From: Alligator mississippiensis
Taxonomy: Eukaryota > Chordata > Crocodylia > Alligatoridae
DNA length: 64,000 bases
Assembly: GCF_030867095.1 (NCBI RefSeq)
Contig: NC_081831.1
Location: forward strand, 39,133,319 to 39,197,318
Direction: 5' to 3'
Within the stretch, counting starts at the first letter, position 1. Every line of letters starts with the position of its first letter. Positions 43,801 through 55,539 of the stretch are shown here, piece by piece. The notes under the pieces are model-generated. The model ran no database searches, was not told where the DNA came from, and saw only the letters and a program-made list of their open reading frames with translations. A program made the translations under genes and the position numbers.

Positions 43801-44566
43801 GGCTGTAATGATGCCCCTACTTGGATTCTGTATTCTCCTTCATTCTAAGACCATACTAGGCAATTGCTGTGTAAAGGTTTGTGCCCCAAAAGATGTGTGA
43901 ATACACTGGGGGGTTAGATTAATACCTCTATTCTTGTTTAGCAGCATATAATAGACTCAGTGAACTAGATTGTAACTGAGGGGCAAAATGTGCTTCTTCA
44001 TTTGAGAAGTAACTATGGTGGAGTGTATGTATGCTGGAGTCCCTCTAACACCCAGAACGAAAAAAGAGAAGTTTGGTTGGTAGGCAATTTTGAAAAATGG
44101 AGGGAAAAAAAGGGGAGGGAGGGGGGGAAATGTTCTGAAACTTTTGGTGAATTGCAGAGCTGAAAAACATGCCATTTGGAACTGGAAATTGTTTGATCTA
44201 GATTTCAAGGCTTTTTAGCCTCCACAATTTGTCTAGAATAAAGGCAAAGGAAAGTTGCAAACAAAAACTGAGCAGAAGTTTTGCGGGGCAGGGGGGGAAA
44301 TAGTTGGTGAAATCTACAGAAAATTGAGAAATATTTTGGTATCGCCACATTTTTTGCTTAAATAGTTTCTGTTGAAAATTTTCTTCTGGCTCTGGATATA
44401 ATTCCTCTAGAATGCTGTTATACCGCACAGAATCCTCAAAAGTATGAACATTTGGAAATGAATAATGGATGGATACAGCCACTTCATTCATGCCACATGT
44501 TCCTTTGCCATTTAACAACTACTCATGTGAGTTTGTCATTATGGTGGCTATTGTAAACTTTTTTTT
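40815..44566. other. long intergenic stretch without recognised features
   Basis: The stretch contains a pyrimidine-rich segment (41800-42230, open in two frames by composition), a GGAA run near 43044, an A run near 43084 and a G run near 43302. I found no CR1, TIR or gene motif. This is the largest unexplained block in the window. Confidence 0.4.
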
Positions 44567-45360
44567 AAGGGTGCACCAATATATTGGTGGACTATTGGAT
44601 TGGCACCGATACAAGGAGAAATGACGTTATCAGGTATCAGTTTTTGGTCATTGTAGCTGCTAATTATGGCTGTGTTCCTGAAGCACCCTGGTGAGTATAG
44701 TCCAGTCCCCTCACCTTGCCACCAGCCTGAGCCCACAGCAGACCTGGTAAGTAGTGGGAGGGGGCGCCAGGGAGTAGTCACAGGGCACCACACTTAGCAA
44801 CAAAGGGACTGTTACTGGCTCCTGCTGCCATGGCAACACCACATGTGCATCAGGGACTGGAGTGCCAGGGCTGCTACGGAGGCATTGAGCTGCGGGTGGG
44901 CAGGGTAAGGTGCTGCTCAAGGGACATCCCACTTCACTAGACACCTTTGCAAAAGCGGCTTCTCCCCAGTGTCTGTGGGAGCTTAGCTGCACAGGGCCCA
45001 CTGGCACTGAGGCAGTGGCATGCTCTGGGGCTCCAAATGTGCCTGGCACCACTGTCCACATAAGGGTCTGCCCCACCCATTGAAGACAGCAGCATGGGCT
45101 GTGCAGGGAGTGGGGCTGCGGGTAGGAGCCAATGGCAAGGGAGCGATGTGCATGGGAATAAGTGAGTCGCTGCCTTCCTCATTGAGGGCTGGCCCAGGCA
45201 GGAGATGTGTGTGTTTATAAATGCAAAACAAACAAACACAAAGGTTTATTTATGGCAGTAGTTTAAAATGTCTTGCACTGTTACTAAATATCAGTTATCA
45301 GATCAGCATCAGTCGATATGGTTTGTTAATCATCGGCTGTCAGTATTGGCCAAGAAAATC
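44567..45360. mobile_element. probable hAT-type element with 'gtgcaccaatatattgg' left end
   Basis: The left aagggtgcaccaatatattg followed by 'ggattggcaccgatacaagg' and the right-hand 'tatcagttatcagatcagca...catcggctgtcagtattggcc' are the arms expected for elements made of 'ccgatatcgg'-type words. The interior is GC-rich and non-coding. The right terminus is unclear, because a left-type word (aggggtgcattga) follows at 45385 instead of an inverted end. Confidence 0.4.
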
Positions 45361-45917
45361 TTTACACACTACTTAAAAACAAATAGGGGTGCATTGATAG
45401 AGAGCATGAATAAAGGTGCATGGAGGAGGAAAGAGAGAGGCATAGCTGCATACACCTCAGCCTTATATTCAGAAATAATTGTATATTGTTGCAAACAATA
45501 TGCTCCATCTTTAATTAGAATTAGGAGTTTGACAGCTCATGAGTCCCAGGGTGTATTGGCATATGTGGAGCTGTGTAGATTCCAGCTAATGTGAAATGTT
45601 GATTAATTAGTAAGATATTTTTATGTATGAAAGGGAAAACATAATCTTTGTGGTTTGGCTGGTGTTTTGCATTTCTGTGAGGGTATATAGCTATGCTAAT
45701 TTGCACATTTCCCTGTCGTGTTTGTCAGCAAGCATTTATACTTGTTTCCTTAAATAAGAAACAGCACATCCTCTGTTAGAATTACAGAATGTTGGGACTG
45801 GGCCCTTTGATAAGGGAATAGGATTTTATAATCTCCTACTCCAGTACTATGCTTGTCTTTAATTAAAAAATAAATATGCAAAGTTTAGGATGGGAAGTTG
45901 AAGTTGAGTGGAGTTAG

Positions 45918-46330
45918 GAAGTTCTGTGGGCGTAGGAGGGGCACGCACCCCTCCTGAGATTGGCCACCACTGGCTTCTGTGGGCGGTCGTGGCCCCCTGC
46001 TCCCTTTTGCTGCTGACACAGCTGGGGGCAGTCCCCACTTGCTGCTCACCACCAGCAACAGTGTGGACGACAGCTGCAGGCGGTCCCAGCTCACCACCTG
46101 CCGCTCACCACTGCCCCCCCCCCCCCCCGTCTCACCACTGTGGCCGCCTGCAGCTGCCTGCAGCCAGTCTCCGCTTGGCCTGCCCTCGCTGATGATGTGA
46201 CCGTGGCCACCTGCATGCGGTCCCCGCTTGCCACTGCTGTGCCCCTGCCACTGAGACTACAACTACTGCCTGTGGGTGGTTGCCATGCCCCGCCCTCCCC
46301 AACCTCTGGGGGCATGTGTCATTCATGTCT
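45918..46330. repeat. GC-rich repeat with 'ggcacgcacccctcctgag' end
   Basis: Imperfect ~50-60-bp units of 'gcagtccccacttgctgctcac' / 'gcggtccccgcttgcca' type occur here. A related block lies in the opposite orientation at 47790-48140, whose 'ctcaggaggtgcacatgcac' end mirrors the start of this one. It is probably a DNA-transposon family with an internal minisatellite. Confidence 0.5.
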
Positions 46331-46339
46331 GTGGGTTTA

Positions 46340-47440
46340 GACTGAGTGAGAAATGGCAGGATTGAAGTGGCCAGGATTTATTCAGTGGTGGTTTAAATTA
46401 CCACTGAAGCTGAGAGAGGAATCTTTTTCCTCGTTACATAAAAACTTTCAAGATTTTAAATTTTTTTCCTGTTCTTCATTAGGGCAAAACGGAGCCTCTT
46501 CAAAATTGTGAATGGGGATGGAGAGAATCAGAATAAGAAAACCTAAGACCCAAGTGGCTACAATATTCACCAGCTGTGTGAGGGGCCTGATTTGAAGACT
46601 GTGAGCACTTGTACACGGGCATGAGTTTGTTTGGGTTTGTTTGTTTGTTTTTCAATCAATCTATTCTTCATGTCTTTCTGTGTCCCTCAATGTGACACGA
46701 TGTTTCCAGTACCTATTTTGCACGTGACATGTCCAAAAACTCACAATTGCTCAATGTGCTATTACAAATAAAATACACGAGAGAGAGCTGCATAACAACT
46801 CTATCCTGCTAATCTCTTACTACTAAATTACAGCAGGGGGCATTTGTGACGTCACATGTGCCATCTAGTTTAATTAAGTGATATATTTTACTTAATTGTA
46901 ACAAGTTTTTCATCATGTTATACATTGGCATGCCTACTGTAAGCAATGTATTCTGTCTTCTGACTTTAAAGTTAATCATTATTTCTAATATTTTTAATTT
47001 TTTGTAATTATTATCCTTTTAAAAATATATAAATTTTACTGGAATAAACATATTGTTCAAATCCTCTGTGTGGCTCTCCATTTATTTTCTCCCTGAACAC
47101 AGCACGTAGCCGGCATGAGCAACTTTGTGGGTGTTTTGGGTAGTGTTCAAAATCTGTGTTGCTGGCCTTCCAGCCCACATTGTATGGTAGGAAGTTTGGG
47201 GGTGTTTTATTTTGGGGGTCCCAGCGATCTAGTCCCTGTTTGTTTCTGACTATAACACAGCAGTCCCTGGCAGTGTAGTGTTTTGGGGGAGAAGGGTGGC
47301 TGCGGGGGGAACAAGCAAGAGCAGTTGCCTGCATGCACTAGGGTAGGTCATTGTTTAGATAGGGCTAGCAATTACATTTATTAGCATGATAAAACTCATG
47401 CTCGTTCCATTTTTGTATTCCAAGAATGATCACGTGTTAC
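46340..47440. other. AT-rich intergenic, nothing recognised
   Basis: There is a GTTT run at about 46630 and long AT-rich stretches around 46990. A short minus-strand open frame at 47011-47334 has no motif. Confidence 0.35.
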
Positions 47441-47800
47441 TGTGAAAGCTTCTTCTTACAAAAGGTGTGTTGTCTGATACCTACATGTTTACCACTTTTC
47501 TCACCCACTCAGTCATCGGATACCTTTTTCCTGCCTTCACCTACAAAACTTTTGGGGTGCTGACCATTTCCCCCACCCACTGCAAACCCTGATTTGGACT
47601 AGGCTGACTGACAGGCTCACATACACAACTACACACATTTTACCAGACCTGCACAAGGTCCAAAGGGGTCAACCTCTTTTGGCATGTAATTCCTTCACTG
47701 ACAAAACTTTTGAAGCACTGACCAGATACCTTTCCGCTGCAAACCCCGAACTTGGATTAGGCTAGCTGGTGGGGTACACAAGCATGACCACACACTTTAC
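47440..47800. repeat. ~158-bp tandem repeat, two units (third at 49900-50050)
   Basis: Units share 'caaaacttttggggtgctgacc' / 'caaaacttttgaagcactgacc' about 158 bases apart, followed by 'cctttccgctgcaaacccc'. A third unit lies beyond the CR1 insertion at 49900-50050, so the array has been split by later arrivals. Confidence 0.6.
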
Positions 47801-48140
47801 AAGACCCTCACAAGACCCTTTTGCCCCTGGCAGCTTGGGGGGCACAGTGGTAGTGGGAGCACAGCAACAATAAGCGGGAGCTCCCACAGATGCTCCCAGT
47901 GCTGTCAGCAGTGAGGGGGTGGGGTGGCGAGTGCTGACCAGGGCTGGGCGGCCACCAGTGGCAGCCAGCGGTGATTGTGGACTGCCTGCAGACACTGCCA
48001 GCGGTGTTGGTAGTTGGGTGGCGAGCGGTGAGTGCCTGCAGGCACTGCTAACAGTGTTGGCGACACCTTTTTGTAAGGGGTGCACCACTATGCTCAGGAG
48101 GTGCACATGCACCCGCATGCACCCCCTATGCATTGCCCCT
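47790..48140. repeat. GC-rich repeat, inverted relative of 45918-46330
   Basis: It contains 'ggtggcgagtgctgaccagg' and 'gggtggcgagcggtgagtgc' units and ends in 'aggggtgcaccactatgctc', the reverse-type end of the earlier block. It is non-coding. Confidence 0.5.
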
Positions 48141-48909
48141 GAACCCAATAGTTAAGGAAGTAGGAGACTTGGTTTAGCTCTCTGGGGGCCTTGTTACATG
48201 TTACACTGAACTGTACATGTGCTGATGGGTGTCAGCGCTAGCTCATGCTCAGAGCAGTCACGCATGCAGGCCAGCAGAGGACTAGAAGGTAAGAATCCCC
48301 CCCCCCCCACCTTCTGGGATCTCCCCCACCCCTGGGACTCCCTCCTGCCCCTTGTGCTACCCGCCACTGTGTGCCCAACTGGCCCTGCTGCCAGGCTGCT
48401 GCTTTTGTGGCCCAGATAGCAGCAGTGGTGGCAGCACCTGGGCAGGTTAACCGTTCCCTGCCTGCTCCCTGGGAAAGCATGGGCAGTCACAAGTAAGTGA
48501 GGGCAGTGCGCAGGGGACTAGGGGTACTCTGGCACTCAAAGCTGGGTGCTCTGGCTGGGAGTGGTCCCCTGGGTCCTGTGGCACATTTGACTGCCAGGTT
48601 CTAAGGCACCCAGGACATTTGCTTGGAGTTTTCTGGTAGAGGTAGAGGGAACAGACCAGTGCTGACAGTCTGCACCACTCTGGGGCTTTTGGTCTGGGGA
48701 GGAGGTGGGAAGAATGGAGCCTCACACTGCTTCAGCCCTTTGTAGTGGTTCCCCACCGCCCCACACACTTGTCCCTTCTCCCTGCTCCTCCTCCCACTCC
48801 CCGCCCAGCTGGCTGGAGCATAGCAGATGCATGCAGCTGAGCTGCTCTTGAAGGGCTGCATCCGGTGGAGGGATGGGGCCAAAAGGCCTTTACATATGTT
48901 TATCCTGTC

Positions 48910-49896
48910 ACTGGGCAGTGGGGTCCCACAGGGCTTGGTCCTTGGACCGATACTCTTTAATATCTTCATCAGCGACTTGGACGAGGGAGTGAAATGTACT
49001 CTGTCCAAGTTTGCAGGTGACACAAAGCTATGGGGAGAAGTAGACACGCTGGAGGGCAGGGAACAGCTGCAAGCAGATCTGGACAGGTTGGACAAGTGGG
49101 CAGAAAACAACAGGATGCAGTTCAACAAGGAGAAATGCAAAGTGCTGCACCTAGGGAGGAAAAATGTCCAGCACACCTACTGCCTAGGGAATGACCTGCT
49201 GGGTGGCACGGAAGTGGAAAGGGATCTTGGAGTCCTAGTGGACTCCAAGATGAACATGAGTCGGCAGTGTGACGAAGCCATCAAAAAAGCCAATGGCACT
49301 TTATCGTGCATCAGCAGATGCATGACGAATAGGTCCAAGGAGGTGATACTTCCCCTCTATCGGGCGCTGGTCAGACCGCAGTTGGAGTACTGCGTGCAAT
49401 TCTGGGCGCCGCAATTCAAGAGGGATGTGGATAACCTGGAGAGGGTCCAGAGAAGGGCCACTCACATGGTTAAGGGCCTGCAGACCAAGCCCTACGAGGA
49501 GAGACTAGAGAAACTGGACCTTTTCAGCCTCCGCAAGAGAAGGTTGAGAGGCGACCTTGTGGCTGCCTATAAGTTCATCACGGGGACACAGAAGGGAATT
49601 GGTGAGTATTTATTCACCAAGGCACCCCCGGGGGTTACAAGAAATAATGGCCACAAGCTAGCAGAGAGCAGATTTAGATTGGACATTAGGAGGAACTTCT
49701 TCACAGTTAGAGTGGCCAAGGTCTGGAACGGGCTCCCAAGGGAGGTGGTGCTCTCCCCTACCCTGGGGGTCTTCAAGAGGAAGTTAGATGAGTATCTAGC
49801 TGGGGTCAGCTAGACCCAGCACTCTTTCCTGCTTATGCAGGGGGTCGGACTCGATGATCTATTGAGGTCCCTTCTGACCCTAGCATCTATGAATCT
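48910..49896 (+). pseudogene. CR1 LINE reverse-transcriptase C-terminal half with open frame
   Basis: A single uninterrupted frame to the stop at 49811-49813 covers GSGVPQGLVLGPILFNIFI, the active-site box FAGDTKL (FADD expected), WAENNRMQFN, KEKCKVLHLGRKN and ERDLGVLVDSKMNMS. It continues through LVRPQLEYCVQFWAP, LERVQRRATHMVKG, KRRLRGDLVAAYKF and FRLDIRRNFFTVRVAKVWN to the end LDEYLAGVS. The 3' UTR and tail end at ~49896 (tgaccctagcatctatgaat). The methionine at 48827 is upstream of the CR1-derived part and is a chance extension. 5' truncation and the loss of one of the two catalytic Asp residues (D to G) make it inactive, although the frame is intact. Confidence 0.92.
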
Positions 49897-50060
49897 AGGA
49901 AAAGCTGCAGGGGTTGCATCCCATATTTGTCCAAGGAGTCACCCCTTTTGTCATGTAATGCCATCATTGACCAAACCTTGGGGTTGCTGACCAGACACCT
50001 TTCTGCTGTGGAGCCCAGTTTGAGACTTGGGCTGCCCAGATAGATTTCATGTTAGGTTTG

Positions 50061-50849
50061 CTAAAGGGCTGAATATGTATGGGTGACTGCCCACATTTTC
50101 CGCGTGCTCCATGTCCACTCCCCTACCTTCCCCCACCGCTGCTCCCACCAGTATCTGCAGGCAGGTTCTTCCCCCTCATGGGCTGTTGCTACACTGCCCT
50201 TCCATTTGAGGCAGCTGGCCATGCACTCGTCCTCTACATGGTCAGCCTCTCCTGTCCCCAGTGCCCCTGCAAGCAATAGCACTGACCCCAATGCCTGCCT
50301 CCCCCCCCCCACCAACCCACCCACCCCACACATGCATTTTTCCCCCTCTGGGATTTCATTACTCACCACCCCTCCAAACCTCCTGTTTTCCCATTGGATC
50401 ATATTTAAATAAACCACAGGAAGCCACCCAAACAACCTCCTACCTCTCTGACCACCTTTGGAGATGCTGGAACCCCCACTCATCCAGATGGCCAATGGCC
50501 AGAGTCTCCAGAAAGGCCAGATGTCCTTTTGTTCCCCTTCCTTGCCCCCCTCCACCCAACACAACAAAGCAAAGAATTCAGCTGTGTCTGCCTCAAGCAA
50601 CCACCTTTCCCCTCCCATCCACCATGGAAACACTCCCCCCACCCTCCCCCGCCCCAGTTCCAACATAATCAAATGCATCTCATCAGTGCATTGGCTAAAC
50701 CAAAAATTTTGTTTAATTTCCTGAAAAAAACTCAGCAACACAATTTCAATCAACCTTAACAGCAAAGTAGAAGAAGGTCTTACTTTGTCCCACTGAGCAC
50801 ACTCTCCATCTGCAGCAGCCAGAATGTGTGTGGCCCAGCAATTTCTCAC
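50061..50849 (-). CDS. unidentified 262-aa open frame
   Basis: An open frame beginning MRNCWATHILAAADGECAQW runs through a region whose plus strand is pyrimidine-rich, which removes most stops on the minus strand. The middle is Gly/Trp/Glu-rich with no domain, signal peptide or clear membrane segment. A gtaag after 'gacaaa' and a T-rich 'ttttttcag' further on look like a possible intron, but could be chance. I do not recognise it. Chance openness is the default explanation. Confidence 0.15.
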   Translation of the reverse strand: MRNCWATHILAAADGECAQWDKVRPSSTLLLRLIEIVLLSFFQEIKQNFWFSQCTDEMHLIMLELGRGRVGGVFPWWMGGERWLLEADTAEFFALLCWVEGGKEGEQKDIWPFWRLWPLAIWMSGGSSISKGGQRGRRLFGWLPVVYLNMIQWENRRFGGVVSNEIPEGEKCMCGVGGLVGGGRQALGSVLLLAGALGTGEADHVEDECMASCLKWKGSVATAHEGEEPACRYWWEQRWGKVGEWTWSTRKMWAVTHTYSAL

Positions 50850-51064
50850 AGTAGCTCCCCTACCACTGTTTGCTTACATATCTAATGCCCTACCATGCCC
50901 TGCTTGCCCCTGTCTGCATCTTTTAAATGCATCTTAAATGCATTTTGGTGGTTAGAAGGGTTTCTTGAGTACCCCTACCCTGTAACCTCTTTTTTCATGC
51001 AGCTCCTTCATCAAAGAATAATGGGGTCCACAAAGCAGTAGACATTTGCAAATGGTCCCTGAGT

Positions 51065-52757
51065 TTGGTGTCAGCAACCAGCATCAGGTTTGGGTGCTCA
51101 GCCCAAATTCTGATGGGTCTGGGTACTGGGGTCACCTGGCAATCCCAGGTTTTTCCCCACACCTAGACTGCCTGGCTCTGTAGCTCATCCAGTATCAGAG
51201 TCCAGCCCTGGTCTTGGGGTTCCCACCTCTTACCTTAGCATACCCTCACTCACCTAACTTTGAGGGTGCTCAGCAGTCAAGTTTTGGCTGCTCTACCCAA
51301 ATGTTGACAGATCTGGCTACAAGAGGCTGTGGCGGGCCAGTAGGAGATCCTCCTGAGCTGAGCTGCCCGCCTCACTGTGCCCGGCCAAAAAACAAGTTCT
51401 GAGCACCTTTCCTCGGGTGCCTCATGCCTGGCCGAACCCATTCCTGGAGCACATCTGTAAGCCTGGGGTACCACTGCCACCTCAAGTCTGTCTGGGCTCT
51501 GTGCCACCCAGGAAACACAGACCCTGTAATGTAGACCTTGGGATTCTGGGGTGCTTCTATTAGCCTGAAGCATTTACCAGCAGCCCCACTTGGGAGAGAA
51601 AAGTAAAATAGCTGAGCCCACCTTAGTGGGTCCCTTCCCTCTCACAGACACACAGTGAGCTGTGCTAAAGGAGATAGATGTATTGATCAAAGAGGGATAG
51701 GGTGGGGAAGGAATACCAATAGCAAAATATAGAAAGAAAACCGACCTTGAGCAAATCTAAGTAGCTTGTCATCCTTTTGATATGCAAGTAGATTACAGTC
51801 AACTAAGTTCCTAGTTAAGTTTCTGTTGAGTTACTCACTTATGCATCCTGAGTCTGAGACACAGAGCTGCAGAGGTCCACGCTTCTGTGTATGCATGTTC
51901 TAAAATGTCCAACCTCCTTCTTCCTGGAGAGACCCTCTTAAATAGCCCTCCTGACCTCACCACCTGGGTCCAGTCAGGGACAGGTGTTATTTGATGCCAG
52001 CCTATCAATTTGAAAAACATCACAGTTACCTACTGGAGTGACATAAGCTTAAGCCTCTGCCCCCATGTTCTGTGGTCATGTATGCAGCAACCCAGTTGCC
52101 AAGGCAACCAGGTTGACAGGCACGTGAAAAGACAAAGAAAGAGAAAGGAGAAAAAAAAAAAACCTAAGAGAAGAGGCTGGGATGGAGTTCTTTCACAGGT
52201 TCACCAGGTAATCCCGGGCTTTGCCCCACACCTAGACTGCCTGGCTCTGTTGCTCAGCCAGCATCAGAGCCCAGCCCCGCTCTCAGGATCCCCCCTCTCG
52301 CTGTGGCATGACCACGCTTACCTAACTTTGGGGGTGCTCAACAGTCAAGTTTCAGCTGCTCTCCCCAAATTCTGACAGATCTGGATACAGACCTAGTTAC
52401 CTGGCAATCCCAGGCTTTGCCCCACACCTAGACTGTCTGGCACTGTTGCTCAGCCAGCATCAGAGCCCAGCCCCACCCTTGTCGGGGGGGTCCTCCCTCA
52501 CTTAACAGTCAAGTTTTGGCTGCTCTCCCTGCATTCTGATAGGTCAGGGTACAAGGGGTCACCTGGCAATCCCAGGCTTTGCCCCACACTTAGACTGCCT
52601 AGCTCTGTTGCTCAGCCAGCATCAGAGCCGTACCTCACTCTTGGGGTCCCCCCTCTTACCGTGGCATGCCCTCAACCACCTAACTTTGGGGGTGCTCAAC
52701 ATTCAATATTTGGATGCTCACCCCAGATTCTGAGTAGTCTGGCTCAGTGGTAGCACG
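51065..52757. repeat. 197-bp tandem array, ~4 units, split by an LTR
   Basis: Units start at about 51131, 52199, 52396 and 52558, each with 'cacctggcaatcccaggctt' followed by 'ccccacacctagactg' and later 'ctttgggggtgctcaaca'. Spacing is 197 bases except the third unit, which has lost about 35. A partial unit precedes at 51065. The block 51328-52197 is a foreign insertion inside unit 1. Confidence 0.8.
51328..52197 (-). mobile_element. solo LTR, 870 bp, inserted in the 197-bp array
   Basis: On the minus strand it runs TGTGAAAGAACTCC to GGCCCGCCACA, with TGTG/CACA ends. The tandem array resumes precisely on the other side ('aagagg' then 'ttcaccaggtaatccc'). A minus-strand TATA-like ctatttaag is the complement of 51936-51945. 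The target duplication is not clean (gaggc versus ggttc), so ends may be off by a few bases. Confidence 0.55.
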
Positions 52758-53176
52758 TGTCCCCTTCACCCACCTTAACAATAGGTACTGTTAGAACATA
52801 GAAAGCATGCGGAAACAATTCCATCAAGGGTGCTAGGAGCATGGGCCAATTGATGACCAAGCAGCAATGGCTTTCAGTGAAGTTCCATTCAAAATCTGGG
52901 TTTTACCAGCACAAGCCTTTGGCACCATTTTGGATAATCAGGCCGACAATTAGTTTCAGACTATGGTTATCAATGGCACCGTCTTGACTCAAAAAGGATC
53001 ACAGTGGCATGACTGCCTGATTAAGGCACAGATCACATCTGTATAGGTATGCATAACTTTATAAGAGGTAAAGAAGTTTTGGCATAGAGGACACATAAGC
53101 TGAGACCAGGTCATAAAGTATCAGGCACTGCAAATGGTCTCTCTGAGCATCACAGCTCACCCGCCAAAATTAGGCA

Positions 53177-53760
53177 ATGGAGGATAAAAAGAAAAGGCAA
53201 TATCCATTGAGCTTGGAGGAGCAGCCAAATACTTCTAAAAACTGGAGCCCCAACTGGGCTCATGCTGAAGCTGAGGCCTTGATTGATATTTGGGGTGAAA
53301 GGAAGGTGCTCATGCAGCTGAAAAATAGACAAAATAATCTGTTTTACGCATCCATTGCTGAATAAATGAAGTAATGGGGCTACAATCATGACTGGGAACA
53401 TTGTCATAGTAAGATCAAGTCCCTAAAATGTGCTTTACATCATGCCAAAGACAATCATTCTTGTTCTGGGGTGGCATGCAAAGTAATCCCCTTCTATGAC
53501 AAGTTGGTGACCATTCTAATGAAGGACACTGGAGACACTTGCCTGAGGTCATTCAGTGTGATGGGTGTGCTGGAGATGGCCACAGAGTCACCACCCTAGG
53601 GCCAGTATACAGGCTGTCCTGATAATGAGGCTGGAAGTGTGGTAGCCAATGCTCAAACTCCCTTCAAGCATTCCCAGTTGGATGCAGAATGTTTGGAGCT
53701 GCCACAGGAGATGGAGAACCTGGATCAAGAAGTTATCCTGAACATGACTGTAGTCTCCCC
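53177..53760 (+). pseudogene. Myb/SANT-like protein of a Harbinger-like element, with stops
   Basis: The first 62 codons read openly and contain NWAHAEAEALIDIWGE. After two closely spaced stops (TAA at 53363-53365 and again two codons on) the same frame continues: WGYNHDWEHCHSKIKSL, CSGVACKVIPFYDKLVTIL, then a third stop near 53597 and ECLELPQEMENLDQEVIL. The spacing (W...E-LIDIWGE, then Gy.hD...C.sKIKsL, then a PFYDKL box) fits the Myb/SANT-like accessory proteins of Harbinger transposons. It is distinct in sequence from the pair at 11702 and 58601. An acidic tail of Glu-rich codons follows in another frame (about 53780-53820). Confidence 0.7.
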
Positions 53761-53779
53761 ATAAAATTTCCTCAATATG

Positions 53780-55340
53780 AGAGAAGAGAAGGAGGAGCAG
53801 GGGAGGAAGAGGAGGAGAAGGATGCCTCCGACTCCACCATTACACTGAGCCAAGAAGTTATAAGCTTGCAAGACAAATCTGTCTGTTCTGTGCAGGAGAC
53901 ACCCCAAGAAATATGACCTGTAACTTGCAAGTTATAGGGAAAAGGAACATTAGAAAGGTTCAGGCTAGTAAAATTTCCTTGCATCATAGTGTGGGAATGA
54001 GGGATGGGGTGACTGTAAGGGGGCACTATGTCCACTCCTTGCTCTCAGTTCTGCATGCAATGGTTGGAGGGAAGGGAGCAGTTCCTTTGGTGGTGACACT
54101 TACAGGGAATGGTTTTTCTTTGACCTTCTTACAAGCTACCTCTACCACTGCGGTTGTAGCAAAGACACACAAAACTCGGACACCAGCATGCACTGGAGCA
54201 GAGCAAATGTGTGAGTAATGCCACCACCAGTGATGGTCAAGGGAAGGCATGATGGAGGTTTTGGTGGCCATGTGCCAAATGCCAGTGATGACTGGTGATC
54301 ACTTGGGTGATGACATATGCCAGGTCTTTGGATGGCTGGAACTCAGGAAGAAAGACAATTTCAGAAAGCTCATGACCAGCGCAAAAGAATTTGTAGAGAT
54401 AGCTATATATTTCTTTGTGTAGCCAGGGTCAAGAAGGAAAGTTGAGACAAGAGATGCTTAAGTGCCTCAATAAGGGCAGCATTGAGAATAACTAACTGAT
54501 AGTGTCTGTGGGTGCAAATGATGGGAACCCCTCCTCTAACTGCAGAAGGATAGCCCTATTATGCTTTAAGGATGAAGGGGAGGAGGATACAGAGCAGGGC
54601 TGGGGTGGGAAGAGTATCCACTATTGGGTATCAGGTTCTCATGCTTAAGTGAATTGACCAAAGACTCAAAGCAAAAAGTTATTCAAGTCAGACAGTCACA
54701 TTTGCACAGTGCAACATGGGAAGGGAAAATGACTGGTGTTGGGCTCTATGCCTGTACTTAATCATGGTTTTATTATTAACCCCAAGAAAACTTTTTGGTG
54801 TAGGTGGTGGGGGAAAATGAGGGATAATGGGTCCTTATCAGTTACTAGCAGTGTATAGTGAATGCATGTATCTTACATACGAAAGCAAAATTAAAACTTC
54901 TGACAATGGGTGAAGTGGGTGTCTGAGGGTGGGGGGAAAGGGGCTGCTAGCTCAACAGTTATCAGCTTTGGTTATCAGTTTTGAGTAGCATTGCTTCTTT
55001 GATGTCTCATCCATAGGAAGACACTGATTAAGCTCATGGTATAGGGTGCAAAGTGGGGGCGAGTCATGTGCAAGGGCAAGTAATGGTTACATGTTTCTAG
55101 CTGTTAGTATCTCTTCTCTTATGGTTCATTTAACTGACATTAAAATAAACTTTTAGAATAAAATTGCAATTTTTTCCTTCACTGGCTAATTCATAAAAAG
55201 GGAATGTGTGCAGCTGTCTAGTCAGCCCTGCCCCCCCCCCCATCCCGTTAGCACCCCCTATGCAAGTAGACAGATGGGAGGGAAACTACAAGCATTTGTT
55301 TATTTAGCAGCCCCTGGATGATCGGCTGTGCTTTCAATGT
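53780..55340. other. no gene recognised
   Basis: A GA-rich patch lies at 53790-53825. Two plus-strand AATAAA words occur near 55144 and 55156. Otherwise there are no motifs. Confidence 0.35.
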
Positions 55341-55345
55341 CCCCA

Positions 55346-55531
55346 TCAAGCCCCCAGGAAGGTGTCAATACCTATAGCTATCTCGTCCTCGGTGGTGGAG
55401 GGCAGGTGCATGTACCTCTGCAACGGATATAATTCCAGGCATCTACAGAGATTTTGTAGAAGCCCAGGCTTGCTCCCAATGTGATCATAGCTCAGTGTTC
55501 TGATCCATGATCTCAGGTGTGCCCAGAGCAC
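55346..55531 (-). pseudogene. C-terminal end of an unidentified transposon ORF, copy 2
   Basis: The 61-aa frame ends STTEDEIAIGIDTFLGA. It is homologous to 13025-13231, with the same stop position. The frame stays open a little upstream of the Met (LLLFVLLVLWAHLRSW), a leucine-rich stretch that may be a membrane or signal-like segment. The protein family is not recognised. Confidence 0.4.
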
Positions 55532-55539
55532 TAGCAGGA

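Noticed and set aside
48827..48909. Methionine start upstream of the CR1 frame, as if it were a complete 328-aa gene
   Set aside because: The first ~28 codons are not CR1-derived and the element is 5'-truncated, so the start is fortuitous.
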